From: Lutraria lutraria
Lineage: Eukaryota > Mollusca > Bivalvia > Venerida > Mactridae
Assembly (NCBI GenBank): GCA_964023205.1
Contig: OZ026848.1
Location: 6,190,501 to 6,254,500, forward strand
Length of the DNA stretch: 64,000 bases
Reading direction: 5' to 3'
Shown here piece after piece: positions 42,929 to 55,036 of this stretch (position 1 is its first letter; every line of letters starts with the position of its first letter). The notes under the pieces are model-generated. The model was given only the letters and a program-made list of their open reading frames with translations, ran no database searches and was not told the DNA's origin. The translations under genes were made by a program, and so were the position numbers.

Positions 42929-45900
42929 TACACTGGTAGCTACCAGGAGCAGGAACGAATACATCTGAAAATCAAGCATGTCCCTCGCTATGGACGTGGA
43001 GGGGGAGTTGCAGTTGTATATAAAACTGCTCTAGATATTCAGCTTCTAACCTCCACCAATGATAAAGTTTTCACCACTTTTGAACACATGGAATGCATTG
43101 TAGCCATCAGAAACTATTCTCTGCGTCTGGCTGTTGTGTATAGACCACCACCAACCACTAAAAACGGTCTAAAAACTAGTTCTTTCCTGGAAAATGAGTG
43201 GCCGTCGTTTCTGGCCAAACTTGTAACAACAGAAAATAACATCATAGTTGTTGGGGATCTGAACATCCACCTTGACAATCTTTTGAACTCAGACTCTGTA
43301 AAGTTTACTAGTATACTTGAATCTTGCGGCATGCGGCAACATGTTACTGGGGCAACTCACGTGGCTGGCCACACACTGGATGTGGTAATTACAAGAGACA
43401 CCGACACGTCTGTCTCACATGTAGAAATATCCGATCCTGGCCTACCTGACAACAGTGGAAAGACGTCACGTGATCATTTTGCAGTAGTGTTTAATGCATG
43501 TGCTGCTAAACCTGCACCTATCAGAAGAACTGTGAATATAAGAAAGTTAAAATCGATTGACATCAATAAATTCAAAAAAGACATTGAATCCTCAGATATT
43601 TTGAAAAGTGGACTGCACACATCAGACGTGGATGAACTTGTTGAGGTGTATACCCATGGACTTTCATTACTTATTGACAAGCATGCTCCCCTCAAATCCA
43701 AAACCATAGTTTTAAGACCCTCCTGTCCTTGGTACACTGAAGATCTACATGACGCCAAACATCTGAGACGAAAATTGGAGCGAAAATGGCGAATGACTAA
43801 ATTGACAATAGATCATGAAATATATAGGAATCAATGTTCGGCAGTCAACAAAATGTTAAAACAATCCAAAGTTAGCTATTACACGGAGAAGGTAGAGTCC
43901 TGTGGTCGTGATCAGAAAGGGTTATTCAAGATAACTAAACATCTGATGGGTGAAGAAAAGGAAGTTGTGCTACCATCTGGTAAACCTGCTAAGATGCTTG
44001 CACAGGATTTCAGTGACTTCTTCATCAACAAAATTGAAGGAATACGTACTGAAATGGCCTCCAGTACTCAGTCTAACCAACATGACGACTGTGCTGAATT
44101 CGAAACACCCTTCAAAGAAGAGCAACTATCAGAATTTTCTCCAACATCTGAGGATGAAATCCGGAAACTAATAAATAGATCACCAAGTAAATCATGTGAA
44201 CTTGATCCAATACCAACATGGCTGTTGAAGGATTGCTTAAATGAACTATTACCAATATTAACAAGAATATTCAATGCATCACTCAAAAGTGCTTATGTAC
44301 CCACTGCTTTTAAAAGCTCCAGAATAAGACCACTAATAAAGAAGCCAGGCCTTGATCAAAATGTACTGAAAAATTACAGACCTGTGTCAAACTTACCTTT
44401 CATTTCCAAAGTTCTTGAGAAGGTAGTCGATGCTCAACTAGAAGAGCATTTAACACTGCATAATCTCCACGAAGAACGTCAGTCCGCATACAGAAAATTC
44501 CACTCTACTGAAACTGCTCTACTTCGTGTGCAAAATGACATCCTTTGTTCTCTAGATCAGAATAAAGCTACGGTCCTGGTAATGCTTGATTTATCAGCAG
44601 CATTTGACACCATTGATCACACCACTCTCCTACGCAGACTTGAAAATCATTTCGGTATAACGGGCAAGCCATTAGAGTGGATGAAATCCTATCTGTGTGA
44701 CCGCTACCAGACTGTGTGTATAGATGGTGAACTTTCAAAACCAGTACTGATGAACTATAGTGTACCACAGGGTTCTGTGCTTGGTCCGAAGAACTACATC
44801 ATGTACACAAAACCAGTGGGTGAAATCTGCAGAAAGCACCAACTACAATATCATTTCTACGCTGATGACTCACAATTGTATATGGCATTCAAACCAAAAG
44901 ATTGCGTCTCGCGTGATGAAACACTACAACGAATTGAAGCTTGTCTGAAGGATATCTTACACTGGATGAAAGCAAATTTGCTGAAATTAAATGCTGACAA
45001 AACAGAGGTAATCCTGTTTGTACCGAAACGAAATGCCAGAACAGCCGAGAATCTAACTGTGAAAGTTGGCGACGCTGTGATCAGATCATCATCGATGGTG
45101 AGAAACCTCGGTGCCATGCTGGATTCACATTTGGACATGGTTAAACATGTTAACTCTGTTTCAAGGTCGTGTTTCATGCAGATCAGACAAATAGGTCAAA
45201 TCAGACAATATTTGACTGTTGATGCAACAAAATCCCTTATCAATTCGTTAGTAACATCAAGGCTGGATTACTGCAATTCGTTACTGTGCGGTTCCCCAAA
45301 AATCATTCTGAACAAACTACAAAATATTCAAAATACAGCCGCCCGCCTCATCACACGGACACCACGTTACAATCACATCACCCCTGTGCTGAAGGATCTT
45401 CACTGGCTTCCCGTACAATACAGAGTGGAGTACAAGGTGTTGACTCATGTATTCAAAGCACTAAATGGAAAGTCCCCTGGCTACATCAGAAGTATGTTGG
45501 AAGTATATACTCCACAAAGACAGCTTAGGTCTAAATATGACTCTGTTCTTCTAGTTGTGCCGAGGATGAGGACTGTCACGTTCGGTGATCGATGTTTCAC
45601 GGCCGCGGCACCTAAGCTCTGGAATGCACTGCCAACTGCACTCAGAGACAGTAAAACACTACCGTCATTCAAGAAAGCGCTGAAAACGCACTATTTTACA
45701 AAAGCTTACTCAGGCTATTAGGTTTTACTTCTTAGATAGTATTTAATTCCTTTGAGTATGGGGGTCTCTTTAAAGGTAGTATCTTTATACTTTTGGAGAC
45801 GGTTTCTTGTAGCAGTGGTATCTTGACGCTTTTCTTGAAACACTAATTTAATTTAATGTACCTTTAGTAAACATTCAGTGACATTGCGTAGTGAACAGTG

Positions 45901-46201
45901 AACACCGGCTGGTGGAGTAATGCGCGTGTGGACTGGCCAAACAGCTTACGAAGCCAACCGGACTTGAATCATTTTAGAATTATTGTGTACCTTACTTGTA
46001 TGCATAAATTAATGGTGGATTTGTTGACTTATAATTTTGTCCATAGTTGTATATATTTTACCCATATCATTTTTGACTAACATGTTTGTATTTATTACAT
46101 ATTGTTTTAACCATGTCGTAATCGTGATTGTACAGCACTTTTGAACGTGTAATTACATGAAAAAAGGGCTATATAAATATGGTATAATAATAATAATAAT
46201 A
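42929..46201 (+). mobile_element. Non-LTR retrotransposon, 5'-truncated, CR1/L2-like
   Basis: The open frame starts right after a stop at 42926-42928 in what reads as mid-endonuclease (Y-G-R-G-G-G-V-A-V-V), so the 5' end, ORF1 and the N-terminal endonuclease are missing. ORF2 runs to 45721, followed by a ~460-bp 3' UTR and a (TAA)n tail at about 46182-46201. 5' truncation is usual for target-primed insertion. The lack of stops in ORF2 suggests a fairly recent insertion. Confidence 0.85.
43088..45721 (+). CDS. Retrotransposon ORF2 remnant: endonuclease (partial) + reverse transcriptase
   Basis: 877 codons from the first ATG (the frame is open from 42929). Residues 1-140 hold the C-terminal part of an exonuclease/endonuclease/phosphatase domain: V-V-G-D-L-N-I-H near 57 and S-R-D-H-F-A-V near 130. 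The reverse transcriptase follows with M-L-D-L-S-A-A-F-D (first catalytic Asp near 501), Y-S-V-P-Q-G-S-V-L-G-P, F-Y-A-D-D (593-594) and L-N-A-D-K-T-E. The C-terminus has the A-A-R-L-I-T-R and L-K-D-L-H-W-L-P-V motifs common in CR1/L2-group proteins. The role would be target-site nicking and target-primed reverse transcription, but without the N-terminal endonuclease residues the product should not be autonomous. Confidence 0.88.
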   Translation: MECIVAIRNYSLRLAVVYRPPPTTKNGLKTSSFLENEWPSFLAKLVTTENNIIVVGDLNIHLDNLLNSDSVKFTSILESCGMRQHVTGATHVAGHTLDVVITRDTDTSVSHVEISDPGLPDNSGKTSRDHFAVVFNACAAKPAPIRRTVNIRKLKSIDINKFKKDIESSDILKSGLHTSDVDELVEVYTHGLSLLIDKHAPLKSKTIVLRPSCPWYTEDLHDAKHLRRKLERKWRMTKLTIDHEIYRNQCSAVNKMLKQSKVSYYTEKVESCGRDQKGLFKITKHLMGEEKEVVLPSGKPAKMLAQDFSDFFINKIEGIRTEMASSTQSNQHDDCAEFETPFKEEQLSEFSPTSEDEIRKLINRSPSKSCELDPIPTWLLKDCLNELLPILTRIFNASLKSAYVPTAFKSSRIRPLIKKPGLDQNVLKNYRPVSNLPFISKVLEKVVDAQLEEHLTLHNLHEERQSAYRKFHSTETALLRVQNDILCSLDQNKATVLVMLDLSAAFDTIDHTTLLRRLENHFGITGKPLEWMKSYLCDRYQTVCIDGELSKPVLMNYSVPQGSVLGPKNYIMYTKPVGEICRKHQLQYHFYADDSQLYMAFKPKDCVSRDETLQRIEACLKDILHWMKANLLKLNADKTEVILFVPKRNARTAENLTVKVGDAVIRSSSMVRNLGAMLDSHLDMVKHVNSVSRSCFMQIRQIGQIRQYLTVDATKSLINSLVTSRLDYCNSLLCGSPKIILNKLQNIQNTAARLITRTPRYNHITPVLKDLHWLPVQYRVEYKVLTHVFKALNGKSPGYIRSMLEVYTPQRQLRSKYDSVLLVVPRMRTVTFGDRCFTAAAPKLWNALPTALRDSKTLPSFKKALKTHYFTKAYSGY

Positions 46202-46600
46202 AAAGATGAATGCCTTAATTTCCCAGAGGATGACTTTCATAAAATCCCCATTATTTACTACGGTACAATGCCATATTTTGTGAACTTTTTTGCGAAAACT
46301 AATGCTTTTCACAATTACATGAAACCATTAAATTAGTTATTGACTGAATAATTGATGTGATGCCTGATTTAATGGAATCGGAAAAAAACATCAATTCAGC
46401 TATGGAATGTTTTCAAGTAACAGGAAATACAGCAGTCAGAGAACCATATACACTTGTATGTTGGTTTTGGTTGTCTATCGCTGAGCTCGTTGATATTAGT
46501 ATGTTAGTGGTGTATGGAATCCACTTATCTTAACTTTAACCTTTGCCGAGTTTAATACCAGATCTAAAGCATGTGACCGCTTCAGTTAGATATCCTATTG
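46202..46600. other. No gene recognised
   Basis: Non-coding flank of the retrotransposon tail. Confidence 0.4.
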
Positions 46601-46830
46601 GTATTCTCATGCCCTATATTGAAATCAAGTACTGAAAGTCTACTCATGGAAAGAACTTGCATAGACTTGCACAGCAACATGGAACGGGAACTAGTTGCAA
46701 TTGAATGGTGGATATAGAAAATATAGTACTTCGTTCCTCATTACAATTCATGCGCGCCGAGGGAGTGGCGGCTGTGTAAAGCTGAACTATCGTTCAGTTT
46801 TAAAATATAAAAAAAAAAAAAAAAAAAATA
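46600..46830. repeat. Dispersed sequence related to the TLR-pseudogene leader and 62735-62900, with A-run
   Basis: 'GCAACATGGAACGGGAACTA' and 'AATTCATGCGCGC' are shared with 62735-62900, and the first block also with 540-570. A run of about 20 A ends the shared region near 46829. Confidence 0.5.
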
Positions 46831-47062
46831 TGAGCGAGGAAATCATGTTTGGGTTCGTCAGATAGATCGATCACATATATTCCATTGATAGCAAGATTAG
46901 TCTATCACTGTACAGTATGAAGGATTTAACGAGCGTTTTCTCCGTATTTCTCTTACGAATGTTGAACATTTTCCGTAATTCTGCAAATTATCGAACACAT
47001 GATCTTAATCAGTGACAAACGATGTTAATTGGAATAACTTCAATAAAATGATCATGAAAATC

Positions 47063-47592
47063 CAATCTGATTAAAATCATATCCTTAAACCCGCTACGCT
47101 ATGAGGATCTGAAGACGACCTATAGAAGGTCACCTCAGGTGACCTTTTCCACTAGCCAATCAGCGCCTTACTTTCATAATTCTGAAAGTGATCTGATTCT
47201 ATTTTTAACCGCAGTAAAAAACAATATTTGACTTGTAGTTATCACGAACTCCTATTTTACGCAAATAAATGTAATGATAGCGCCCATGTGACATGCGTGT
47301 TTATTAAATTTTCTGTACTACTATGGCCGAATCGATCAGGATTACTAAAAAAATCAAAAAGTGGTTGCAGACAAATATGTTATACGTAATTTAATGTTTA
47401 CTAACGTTTAAATAACATCGTCAGGTAAAAAGTTCATTCGGCCAAAGTACCGATGAAACGAGTTTTACGATTGGCTGAATTATAAATAGATATAAATAGT
47501 GATCATGGAAATTCCGAGTTTTGAAAATAGAAACTGGTATAGGCCGTCATCAGATCTTGCCGTAAGGGAGATCGAATACTTTAGTCAGATTG
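47063..47592. mobile_element. Nonautonomous element with 9-bp target duplication (Mutator-like)
   Basis: Inverted ends CAATCTGATTAAA and TTTAGTCAGATTG, with a perfect 9-bp duplication ATGAAAATC on both sides (47054-47062, 47593-47601). A 9-bp duplication is typical of Mutator-like elements. No transposase ORF in its 530 bp. A 73-bp derivative is in each 3.2-kb tandem unit near 57143 and 60352. Confidence 0.72.
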
Positions 47593-47601
47593 ATGAAAAT
47601 C

Positions 47602-48400
47602 AAACAAAAGAAACACACAAAAAGAGGAGGGTTTTGAAGTCGCAACCGTTCAATCAACAACCAAGCCCTCTACCAGCTGGTGTTGCTGGATGAGGACAAA
47701 ATAGATTACATGTTATAGAAGATATAATTATTTGTATTTTACCATAATGGACCAAATTTAGGTATCTGGTTTCAATAATTTAATACAATTAGTTCACAGC
47801 GAGGCATCATTTTAAAATCTAATTGTGACCAAGTATACGCAACTGTCTGATTAGTTCAGAGCTAAAAGGCCTAATCTAATAGTTACCATGACATTTAAGA
47901 AATAAGGGTACTAGGTAAATTTTTTAAGTCGCTTGTAAAATAAGAAATTCTAGTACAATAAATATTTGGTGACGTGTTTTCTCTACAGTGCAATATAATC
48001 TGAAGTGATTACAGTCTGGCTTCGAAGTTTTCTGATATTTCACTAGCTTGGCCGGGGAACTTACACAATGGAAGCCAGCTATCACGAACTTGCTCTGTTA
48101 AAGCATATAAATATAGCAACAGAATCCAGGTATAAAAATATTTTTTAGAAACGGTGTATCTGTCTCCAGAGCTACGATACAAAAAGAGATCTCGTATACA
48201 ACTAGCAGCATGTATGCTACCATTAACAGCCTCTCAGATACTTTTATGATATTTAATTATGTGTATGAATTATCAGATGGTCCAAATTGGTTTCCCCGTT
48301 CATATCAGACCGATATAATCTTTTTGCTTTGGCATGGTATTATAAAGCCACCATGGGATTGCCAATGTCGATACAGCTTAGGAATGTAGATTTAGAAATA
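47602..48400. other. No gene recognised
   Basis: AT-rich; short frames only. Confidence 0.4.
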
Positions 48401-48408
48401 ATGGGACC

Positions 48409-48680
48409 TTCGTGGTCGAGTGGTTATGGTCTCTCACTATTAGTTGTCACAAGTTACTTACCGCTGTGAGTTCGAGTCCAATCCATGACGTGACAAAATT
48501 ACACGTGAAAAAGCTGTCAAGCCAGTTGATGAATTGTTGGTGATTTCGCGCTGGGGTATGCATGAGGATTTCTCCACCGTTATATAGCTGAAAAATAATC
48601 AAATAATTCTGATGGTTGGTACGATGACATGAAACCCCATGGTACAAGCTAGAAATGTGTCCGTGGGATATGAATGCCTC
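48409..48680 (+). mobile_element. tRNA-derived SINE
   Basis: 'TGGTCGAGTGGTTATGG' (A-box region) and 'GTGAGTTCGAGTCC' (B box) about 45 bp apart form a clear tRNA-like head, followed by a ~190-bp body. Confidence 0.75.
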
Positions 48681-48684
48681 CGCT

Positions 48685-50045
48685 CAGAGCTAGGTCAAAA
48701 AAGGAGCCATAACTCCTGTCAAAATGTTTGGAATTTAACGAAAATCAAAGTTGGCCTGTATTTTATTGTCAAACACCTTCATGTAAAATATTAAACTAAT
48801 ATATGAAACATTTCTTAGGTTATCGCTCGGAAACCAAAATTTGTACGGACGGACAGGGTAACACTGCATGTCCTTCCTAATGGCGGGGGCATAAAAATAG
48901 ATCGGGGGACGGAGCCTTGTCGAAATAAATGTTCTCTGTGACATTTCCACGGAATTCTTTACAATCAATATCATAATAAATTATTATAAACGCTAACCTC
49001 TAAATTGCACGTCACGTAACAAAAGTGTCAGATATAAAGAGTGATTGGGCAGAGTTAATTAATAATAACTGCTAGTCAAAATTACCAGAGGCCAGTGAAT
49101 TGAGTATATCGATAATTTGAGTAAATCAAATACAAAGAATCCTATAACATTCAATGAGACACGTTGTATACTTGGTGGCGAATGTTTGTTGTTAAAAACT
49201 GTTTAATTAATAACAATAATTCTATTGACCATGTCCCTGAGCATTTAAGGTGTTCCTGATATGCCACTATCGTTTACAGCAGTGTTTTGACAAACTACTA
49301 ATAATGTAAATATCAAGCAGGCTGGAGTCCACAGCAACTTTGCTTCAGAACGAATATCTATTGTGATATCTTGTATTATGGCGACAGACGATGTATATTG
49401 ATTGGTTAAAGGTATCTGGGAGACCTCTAGCGATAGGCAAGCTTATGATATCTCGAGAATATTGGAAAATCTCAGTGACGATATAATAAGTAAGACATGA
49501 AAAGACAATTAAAACTTGAAAGCTTGTGGATTTAATATTGACTTTATAAAGTACGCCAGAAAGAAGGAAACAAATTAAATGGATAGTTTTTATTTTACGG
49601 TAAGTTTTCTATGATAGCTATTTTTCCAGTTTCTTCGCTGTTTCGTTTTCGGAATCACTTTTAATACTATATTTTGAAAGTTTTTTTTTTTTTAAGTTGC
49701 CAAGAACAAGAATACCGAGGAATTTTAGACACGTGACTTATATGTTGCATAAAATATGAAAATAATCACATCTAAGAAAGATAAAAATTTTACCTTTCGA
49801 CGCTGTGTAAGGACATATGTTGCCTTCGCAATCATTCTTATTTTGGTCCAGCCTGTGAGGAATTTGTGTGTTTTAGATCTGATAGTATTTTGGGGAAGGT
49901 AGGATATTTCGCATGTTGTTGGTTGTTTCTAGTAAACATTTACTTGTCTGTATTTTAGAGCATTTTGTCAAAATGCCAGTTATTAAAGATACATTGGTAT
50001 TTAAGAAACGTCTGATTGTGATATAAGCAATACCCTGTTACTACT
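48685..50045. other. No gene recognised
   Basis: No convincing ORF or repeat boundary. Confidence 0.4.
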
Positions 50046-50051
50046 TGTTTC

Positions 50052-50255
50052 ATTGGGGTTTAACATCGAACCAACACTCAGTGCCATTAGGTATCACCAG
50101 CTACAACTGTGGAGGAAGACCCTTTGCGCACACCGTGAACTAGCAGGACAGGTTCTCACGTGTGAACTTTTGTCTCGGGTAGAATTCGAAGGGCTTGTGA
50201 TAACTTGTCAGAGTATAAGACCACTTGGCCACGGAGGCACCCCACATTGAAGCTT
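50052..50255 (-). mobile_element. tRNA-derived SINE
   Basis: On the minus strand 'GCCTCCGTGGCCAAGTGG' (A-box region) and 'CCTTCGAATTCTAC' (B box) are followed by a body ending 'TTGGTTCGATGTTAAACCCC'. Confidence 0.7.
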
Positions 50256-50599
50256 CAAGTGTTCATGAAGTGTTCACGTCTCTCCTATGTAGAATTGCCA
50301 TAATTTAAAACCATCCAAATTGAAATTCATGCTTTTATAAAATTTCCGGTATGTTTTATTCTTAATTGTTTTAAATGGTAGTAGCGTTACTCTGCTTAGA
50401 AATAATTAGTACTAATCTTCCTTTTTCAACTTACAAATACCCGTGGAATACGAGTACGGAAACAATGTTATGGATTGTCTTTAGTGTTAAAGCCTAGTAT
50501 GCCTTCAACTTCCCAAGACCAGCTAGAACAAGACACATAAAGTTCGAATCCAAATATACCCTCTTTAGCTCAAATGTAAAGACTTCCTACTACTGTTTG

Positions 50600-50825
50600 G
50601 ACCTGATCATTGAAACACACAAATGCACTCGACGATAAACTACAGGTGCTTGTCGGAAGATACTGAGGATCAGATGGCCAGAAACTACTTTAAACCATGG
50701 GCTCTGAAAGAGACCCAACTAGAAGCCAATCACCAACAGTGAAGTGAAGGACCAAACCCAAGGCAGACTCACTTGCAAGAAAGTATTGAAGGCCCTATGT
50801 CCAGCAGTGGGCGGAAATGATTAAG
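50600..50825 (+). pseudogene. Decayed 3' end of a non-LTR retrotransposon ORF2
   Basis: Broken frames give R-I-R-W-P-E-T-T, N-H-G-L-W-K-R and, at the end, A-L-C-P-A-V-G-G, a C-terminal signature of retrotransposons whose ORF2 ends W-P-x-T-I-S-N-x-x-L-W-x-R-T...G-L-C-P-x-x-G. Short and interrupted. Confidence 0.5.
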
Positions 50826-50829
50826 TATT

Positions 50830-53800
50830 ATGCTCTGGATAATGGGCGTTCCATTCTTCGGGAAGCTATCTGCATAAGTATTAATGTATGCTGCTGTTGA
50901 TCTTGTATGGTTATTGTATTTTAACCAGGTTTTTACTTTGTTGCCAAACTTGGTACATATATATATAATGGATTTACGGAGCCTTGCAAGCTTTGGATCA
51001 TAGTAGGGGTTCTTTGATTAAATGTCCCTTAACGGAAATTAGGAAAACAGTTTTCCACTCATTAAACTGACGCAAACCTGACTCTAGACCTTGCAGCGTT
51101 TCTTGCTCCCAGTTTGAACATTCCTTTAGTTTGTTGTTACTTTTATTAATACCGACATAGTATACCCTTCACATTTATCAAACCTTCTCTTCGTAAAAAG
51201 TATGTAAATAACGAACAATTATCTGCATATGGCGACTCATTCCAATTAAAGATATGACGTCGTAACTTGTTCTTTGTATTTTAAGAAAGCTCGGTCTTGC
51301 TTATTCCCGTGTATTCCTTCTTTGTCCGATTATTGGCTACATGTTGAAGGGTGGTAAGGAAATATTTTCTGTTTTAAACAAACACTCAATGAATCAATAT
51401 TTTGCAATCATGACAAACTTAGATCATTATCTAATTACAAAATGTAGTAATTAGAATACTATTAGTAACAGATGTAGATCTAATTCTATTAATTGACAGA
51501 GGTTTTGAAAAGCGTTTTTAAACAGTAGAAGAAGGACTAGACTGGATTCAATAAATAAATGTGTTAATGACTGGTATATTGTTTATAATGAGACCTTTAT
51601 TAAAAAGGATCCTTGATGATACTAATCCACATTTTTTTCAGACACAGTGTCATCATATTCCATTAAATTTGTAAAGATGATAAGTTTCGTTATTTACGTT
51701 CACATGTCTGTATGAATCATAAACCTGCCTTACAATGGAATCAGAAAATGTCAAAGCAGAAAACTAATAGCTTATCTAATCAAATGAGCATTGTACTATG
51801 TTCAGGCGATTAGGGGGCTACAGTAACATTCGGTCTTTGACATTGAACGTAGACGATCAGGTCTATAGCATTAAACTATTGCAAGTAATACAAACAAAAT
51901 ATTTTGGCAACTAAGTATGAAAATATTGAGTAAATAATCTTGAATAATGACTTGAACCCGTCTTGCAAAATGTGGGTGTAATTATGGATGTTTTCTTTTC
52001 ATTTTTACTGTCCTCTTGCCAACTATCACCATGTCCAATTCTTAATAGTTTAATTCAAGTACATAGAAAAATTATGTGACTTACCAATTATACCCTGACA
52101 AAGCCCATCCGTATTTGAGCTACTCGGATAATATTGCCTCCATTCGAAATCTCAAATAATCCAACAAATTGTATCCAGTCCAAAATCATTCCAACAATAA
52201 ATCAACAAATAAGAAATATGACTAAAATGTATTGCAGTAATATGCGTTTTAAAAATGTCACGAACGTATAAGTATAAGCTGCTCTTTCAAATACTTTTCC
52301 GAATGGAATTCATGAAAATACGATTTTTCTTGAACTTTTCGTGCATATTTCATGAATAATTCACGATGTAAGAATAACTATTTGGCAATTTGAAAATAAG
52401 TTACCTTTTAATTATTTCAGCTGCATCCCAATTTATGTCAATCCATAGTCAAAGCTTTTGCGTGATTTATTGGTTATCGTTTGGTCCTGTTTAGTGCCAT
52501 TAGATTTCCCATTGACTTGAAACTTACTTAAATGATTTACAGTTTATCATAATAATAAAGTCCTACTGTTACATACCATTTAAAGCATCAGACATAAGAG
52601 TGTCATTTTGGAAGGTGATTAAAATTGTAGCACTGAGAAGTTTGACGCCACTTCTATCAAATTTGAGACAATAACTTAATAAACGTCTGGGAATTTCTAA
52701 CACTATCTTCAGATGATTCCCTTCAATTTTATTTTCAGAAATTGATATCTGGCATTTAATATTGATGTATTCAAATGGTTAAGGTGATTTGCAATTCTCA
52801 TGTTTGTAGTGTTCAAATTTGATTAAAAATATCGAGTTATTGTCTTGCTTAATGAACAAGCTGTAGTAATTAAAGCTGATTGTCTGATTAAACATAGTTT
52901 TATCCAGTGGACTACTGACAGTCATCTATAATGCAGAATGTGTTAGAGACATGTACGTTTAGTACAGCCTTTATTAAGGTCATCAACTTACGGCATGTCA
53001 ATCAGAGTGTTGAATTTGATCTTTCAATGAGACAACCCAAGAATTATTCCTGCAAACTTTGGTTGGAATTAGCTCTGTGATTTTGGAGGATATTTTGTTT
53101 AATGAAAGACCAATCTTTTCGACGCACGAAAGACGCAGAGTGACCACAAAAACTTTTACTTTTATGCTCAGACGAGCTAACAACGTTTGCTCTTTGTAAT
53201 ACGGTAGTCCAAATGATGTAGTGATCACTAAGTGGGGGTTTACTTTCTTCTTTCATTCTTAATTCAGCAGACAATGATCAGTGGATTCTTTCAAAACGAG
53301 AGACTTCAACTAGTTATGATTCATACACATTGTACCACGTCTTTATCACCATTCTCCCATATAGAATAGAAAAACTCTCAATGGAGCCTGTGTTTAAACA
53401 TTCGTTGAAAATTTTTGCTGCATGAAAAAATCAAAATTATCTACTGAACAAGAAAGCATAAATAAATCTAACCAATAGTTTTCTAACATGATTTGTATCT
53501 ATAAAAACACTTTGAATAACATGAGGCCTTCATTATGTAAATGCTTTCCATAAATAGACTTAATGTCTTCTCGAGTCATTTATATCTAAAACAGGAATAG
53601 ATAATGAATGACAAAATACAACAAGATAACAATGGTAACAATTGAAACCTGTCATATTTATGTATTTTCACCCATAACACTACTTTGTGAAAATCGATAT
53701 CTTTATAAGTAGAAGTACAAATTCTGTTAAGTAAAACGATTAATATATATATAATAGGATCGGGTCTTTAGAATTTTGAAAACTTCAAAAGGGAAAGTCT

Positions 53801-55036
53801 CAAGTGAAAATAAATATATCTATTAATACTCGCATAAGAGTGGTTCTTGCCGTGACAGAGTCACCTTTCAACACTTTCTGGAAAGTTTACTTTTCATGTC
53901 ATTATACATTATGCCAGCACGTACATGTTGTAGAGTTTTCCCAATTCCTTATATCTCGTCTGGGAGACTTTGAACTAAAATAGCACCCTGAATGATTCTG
54001 TAAGTCATAATTCTGCCATTTTCCTTATATTATTATATTAGTTGGCCACACAATCCGTTTGCAGCTAGTTTCTACTAATCGTAAATGATATTGAACATTG
54101 TTTACGCGATATCAAAATAACCTCTTAGAAAGTTGATGTTTGGTTTACTCACCTAATACGTTTCAAATCGTAACTCTGAGCTAACATGAATTGCTACTAT
54201 TGTACTACCATTGGCCTCCGCTGATTATCACATCAAACAGAAGGGGTTGCACTTCCAGATGAAGAGAAAGAGGGAAATTGGCAGATCACACACAATTGTA
54301 ATTTTAGCAGGGTACACAGGTTGAGCCAGTTGTCTAAAATATGTAGAGTACAACCTCTCCATAGCAACACCTTTGTGAATATCAAACTTATGTTGTTTTT
54401 GTTGTGAGGTTGTTGCTTTGGAGAAGTTAAATTAATTGTTAAATCGTGCAGTTTTTTGTTTGTTAGAAGCATTTATGTCGCAAAAATAAGATAAATTGCC
54501 TTGCTTATCAGTATTGAATACATAGTTGTGAGTGAGACATTTCTTGATAACACTCCACTGTGGGGAGCATCTCTATCTGTTCAATACCAGCATTTCCTCT
54601 TCATCAAGTCATTAGAATTTGTGATGAAAATGAAACATCTTGTATATTTTAGACATTCTTCATTTGTTAAAATTGATTTGTATTTTCAATGCATTAGTTT
54701 GTAACATTCTCTCCAAAGTATTTCTGTTTCTCATCCTTTTTTGAAATCCGAATGTTGTTCCTAAGCAACATAATCCGTCTGTGAACATAATAAATGACAT
54801 TATTTGTGATGATTTGTTTTGCTTTTAAATCTTCTGCAATGATTTGTGAAATGTTAGAACTTCTCTTTAAATGCCTTTATTGATGTGATATATACGAGTT
54901 TTTATGAGCAGCATTAAAACAGCGTTGGTTCATTCTTTAATGTTATGGCAGTTTCCCATTTCTTAATTAGACTTTATTGGTTGGTGCTCTGACGATTATT
55001 TGATCAATTTTGCCTTGGATGCAAAATAATTGAATG
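50830..55036. other. 4.2 kb with no recognised gene; AACCTCT-family fragment at 54350-54455
   Basis: 'GTACAACCTCTCCATAGCAA' and 'GTGAGGTTGTTGCTTTGGAG' near 54350-54420 belong to the AACCTCT MITE family. Overlapping minus-strand frames at 52998-53274 are unassigned. Otherwise AT-rich and featureless. Confidence 0.4.

Noticed and set aside
47499..47693. 64-codon frame across the right end of the Mutator-like element
   Set aside because: It crosses the element boundary and target duplication, so it cannot be an old gene.
52998..53274. Two overlapping minus-strand frames of 76 codons
   Set aside because: They look slightly gene-like (possibly a frameshifted retroelement piece), but I could not match a family motif. 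A translated database search would decide.
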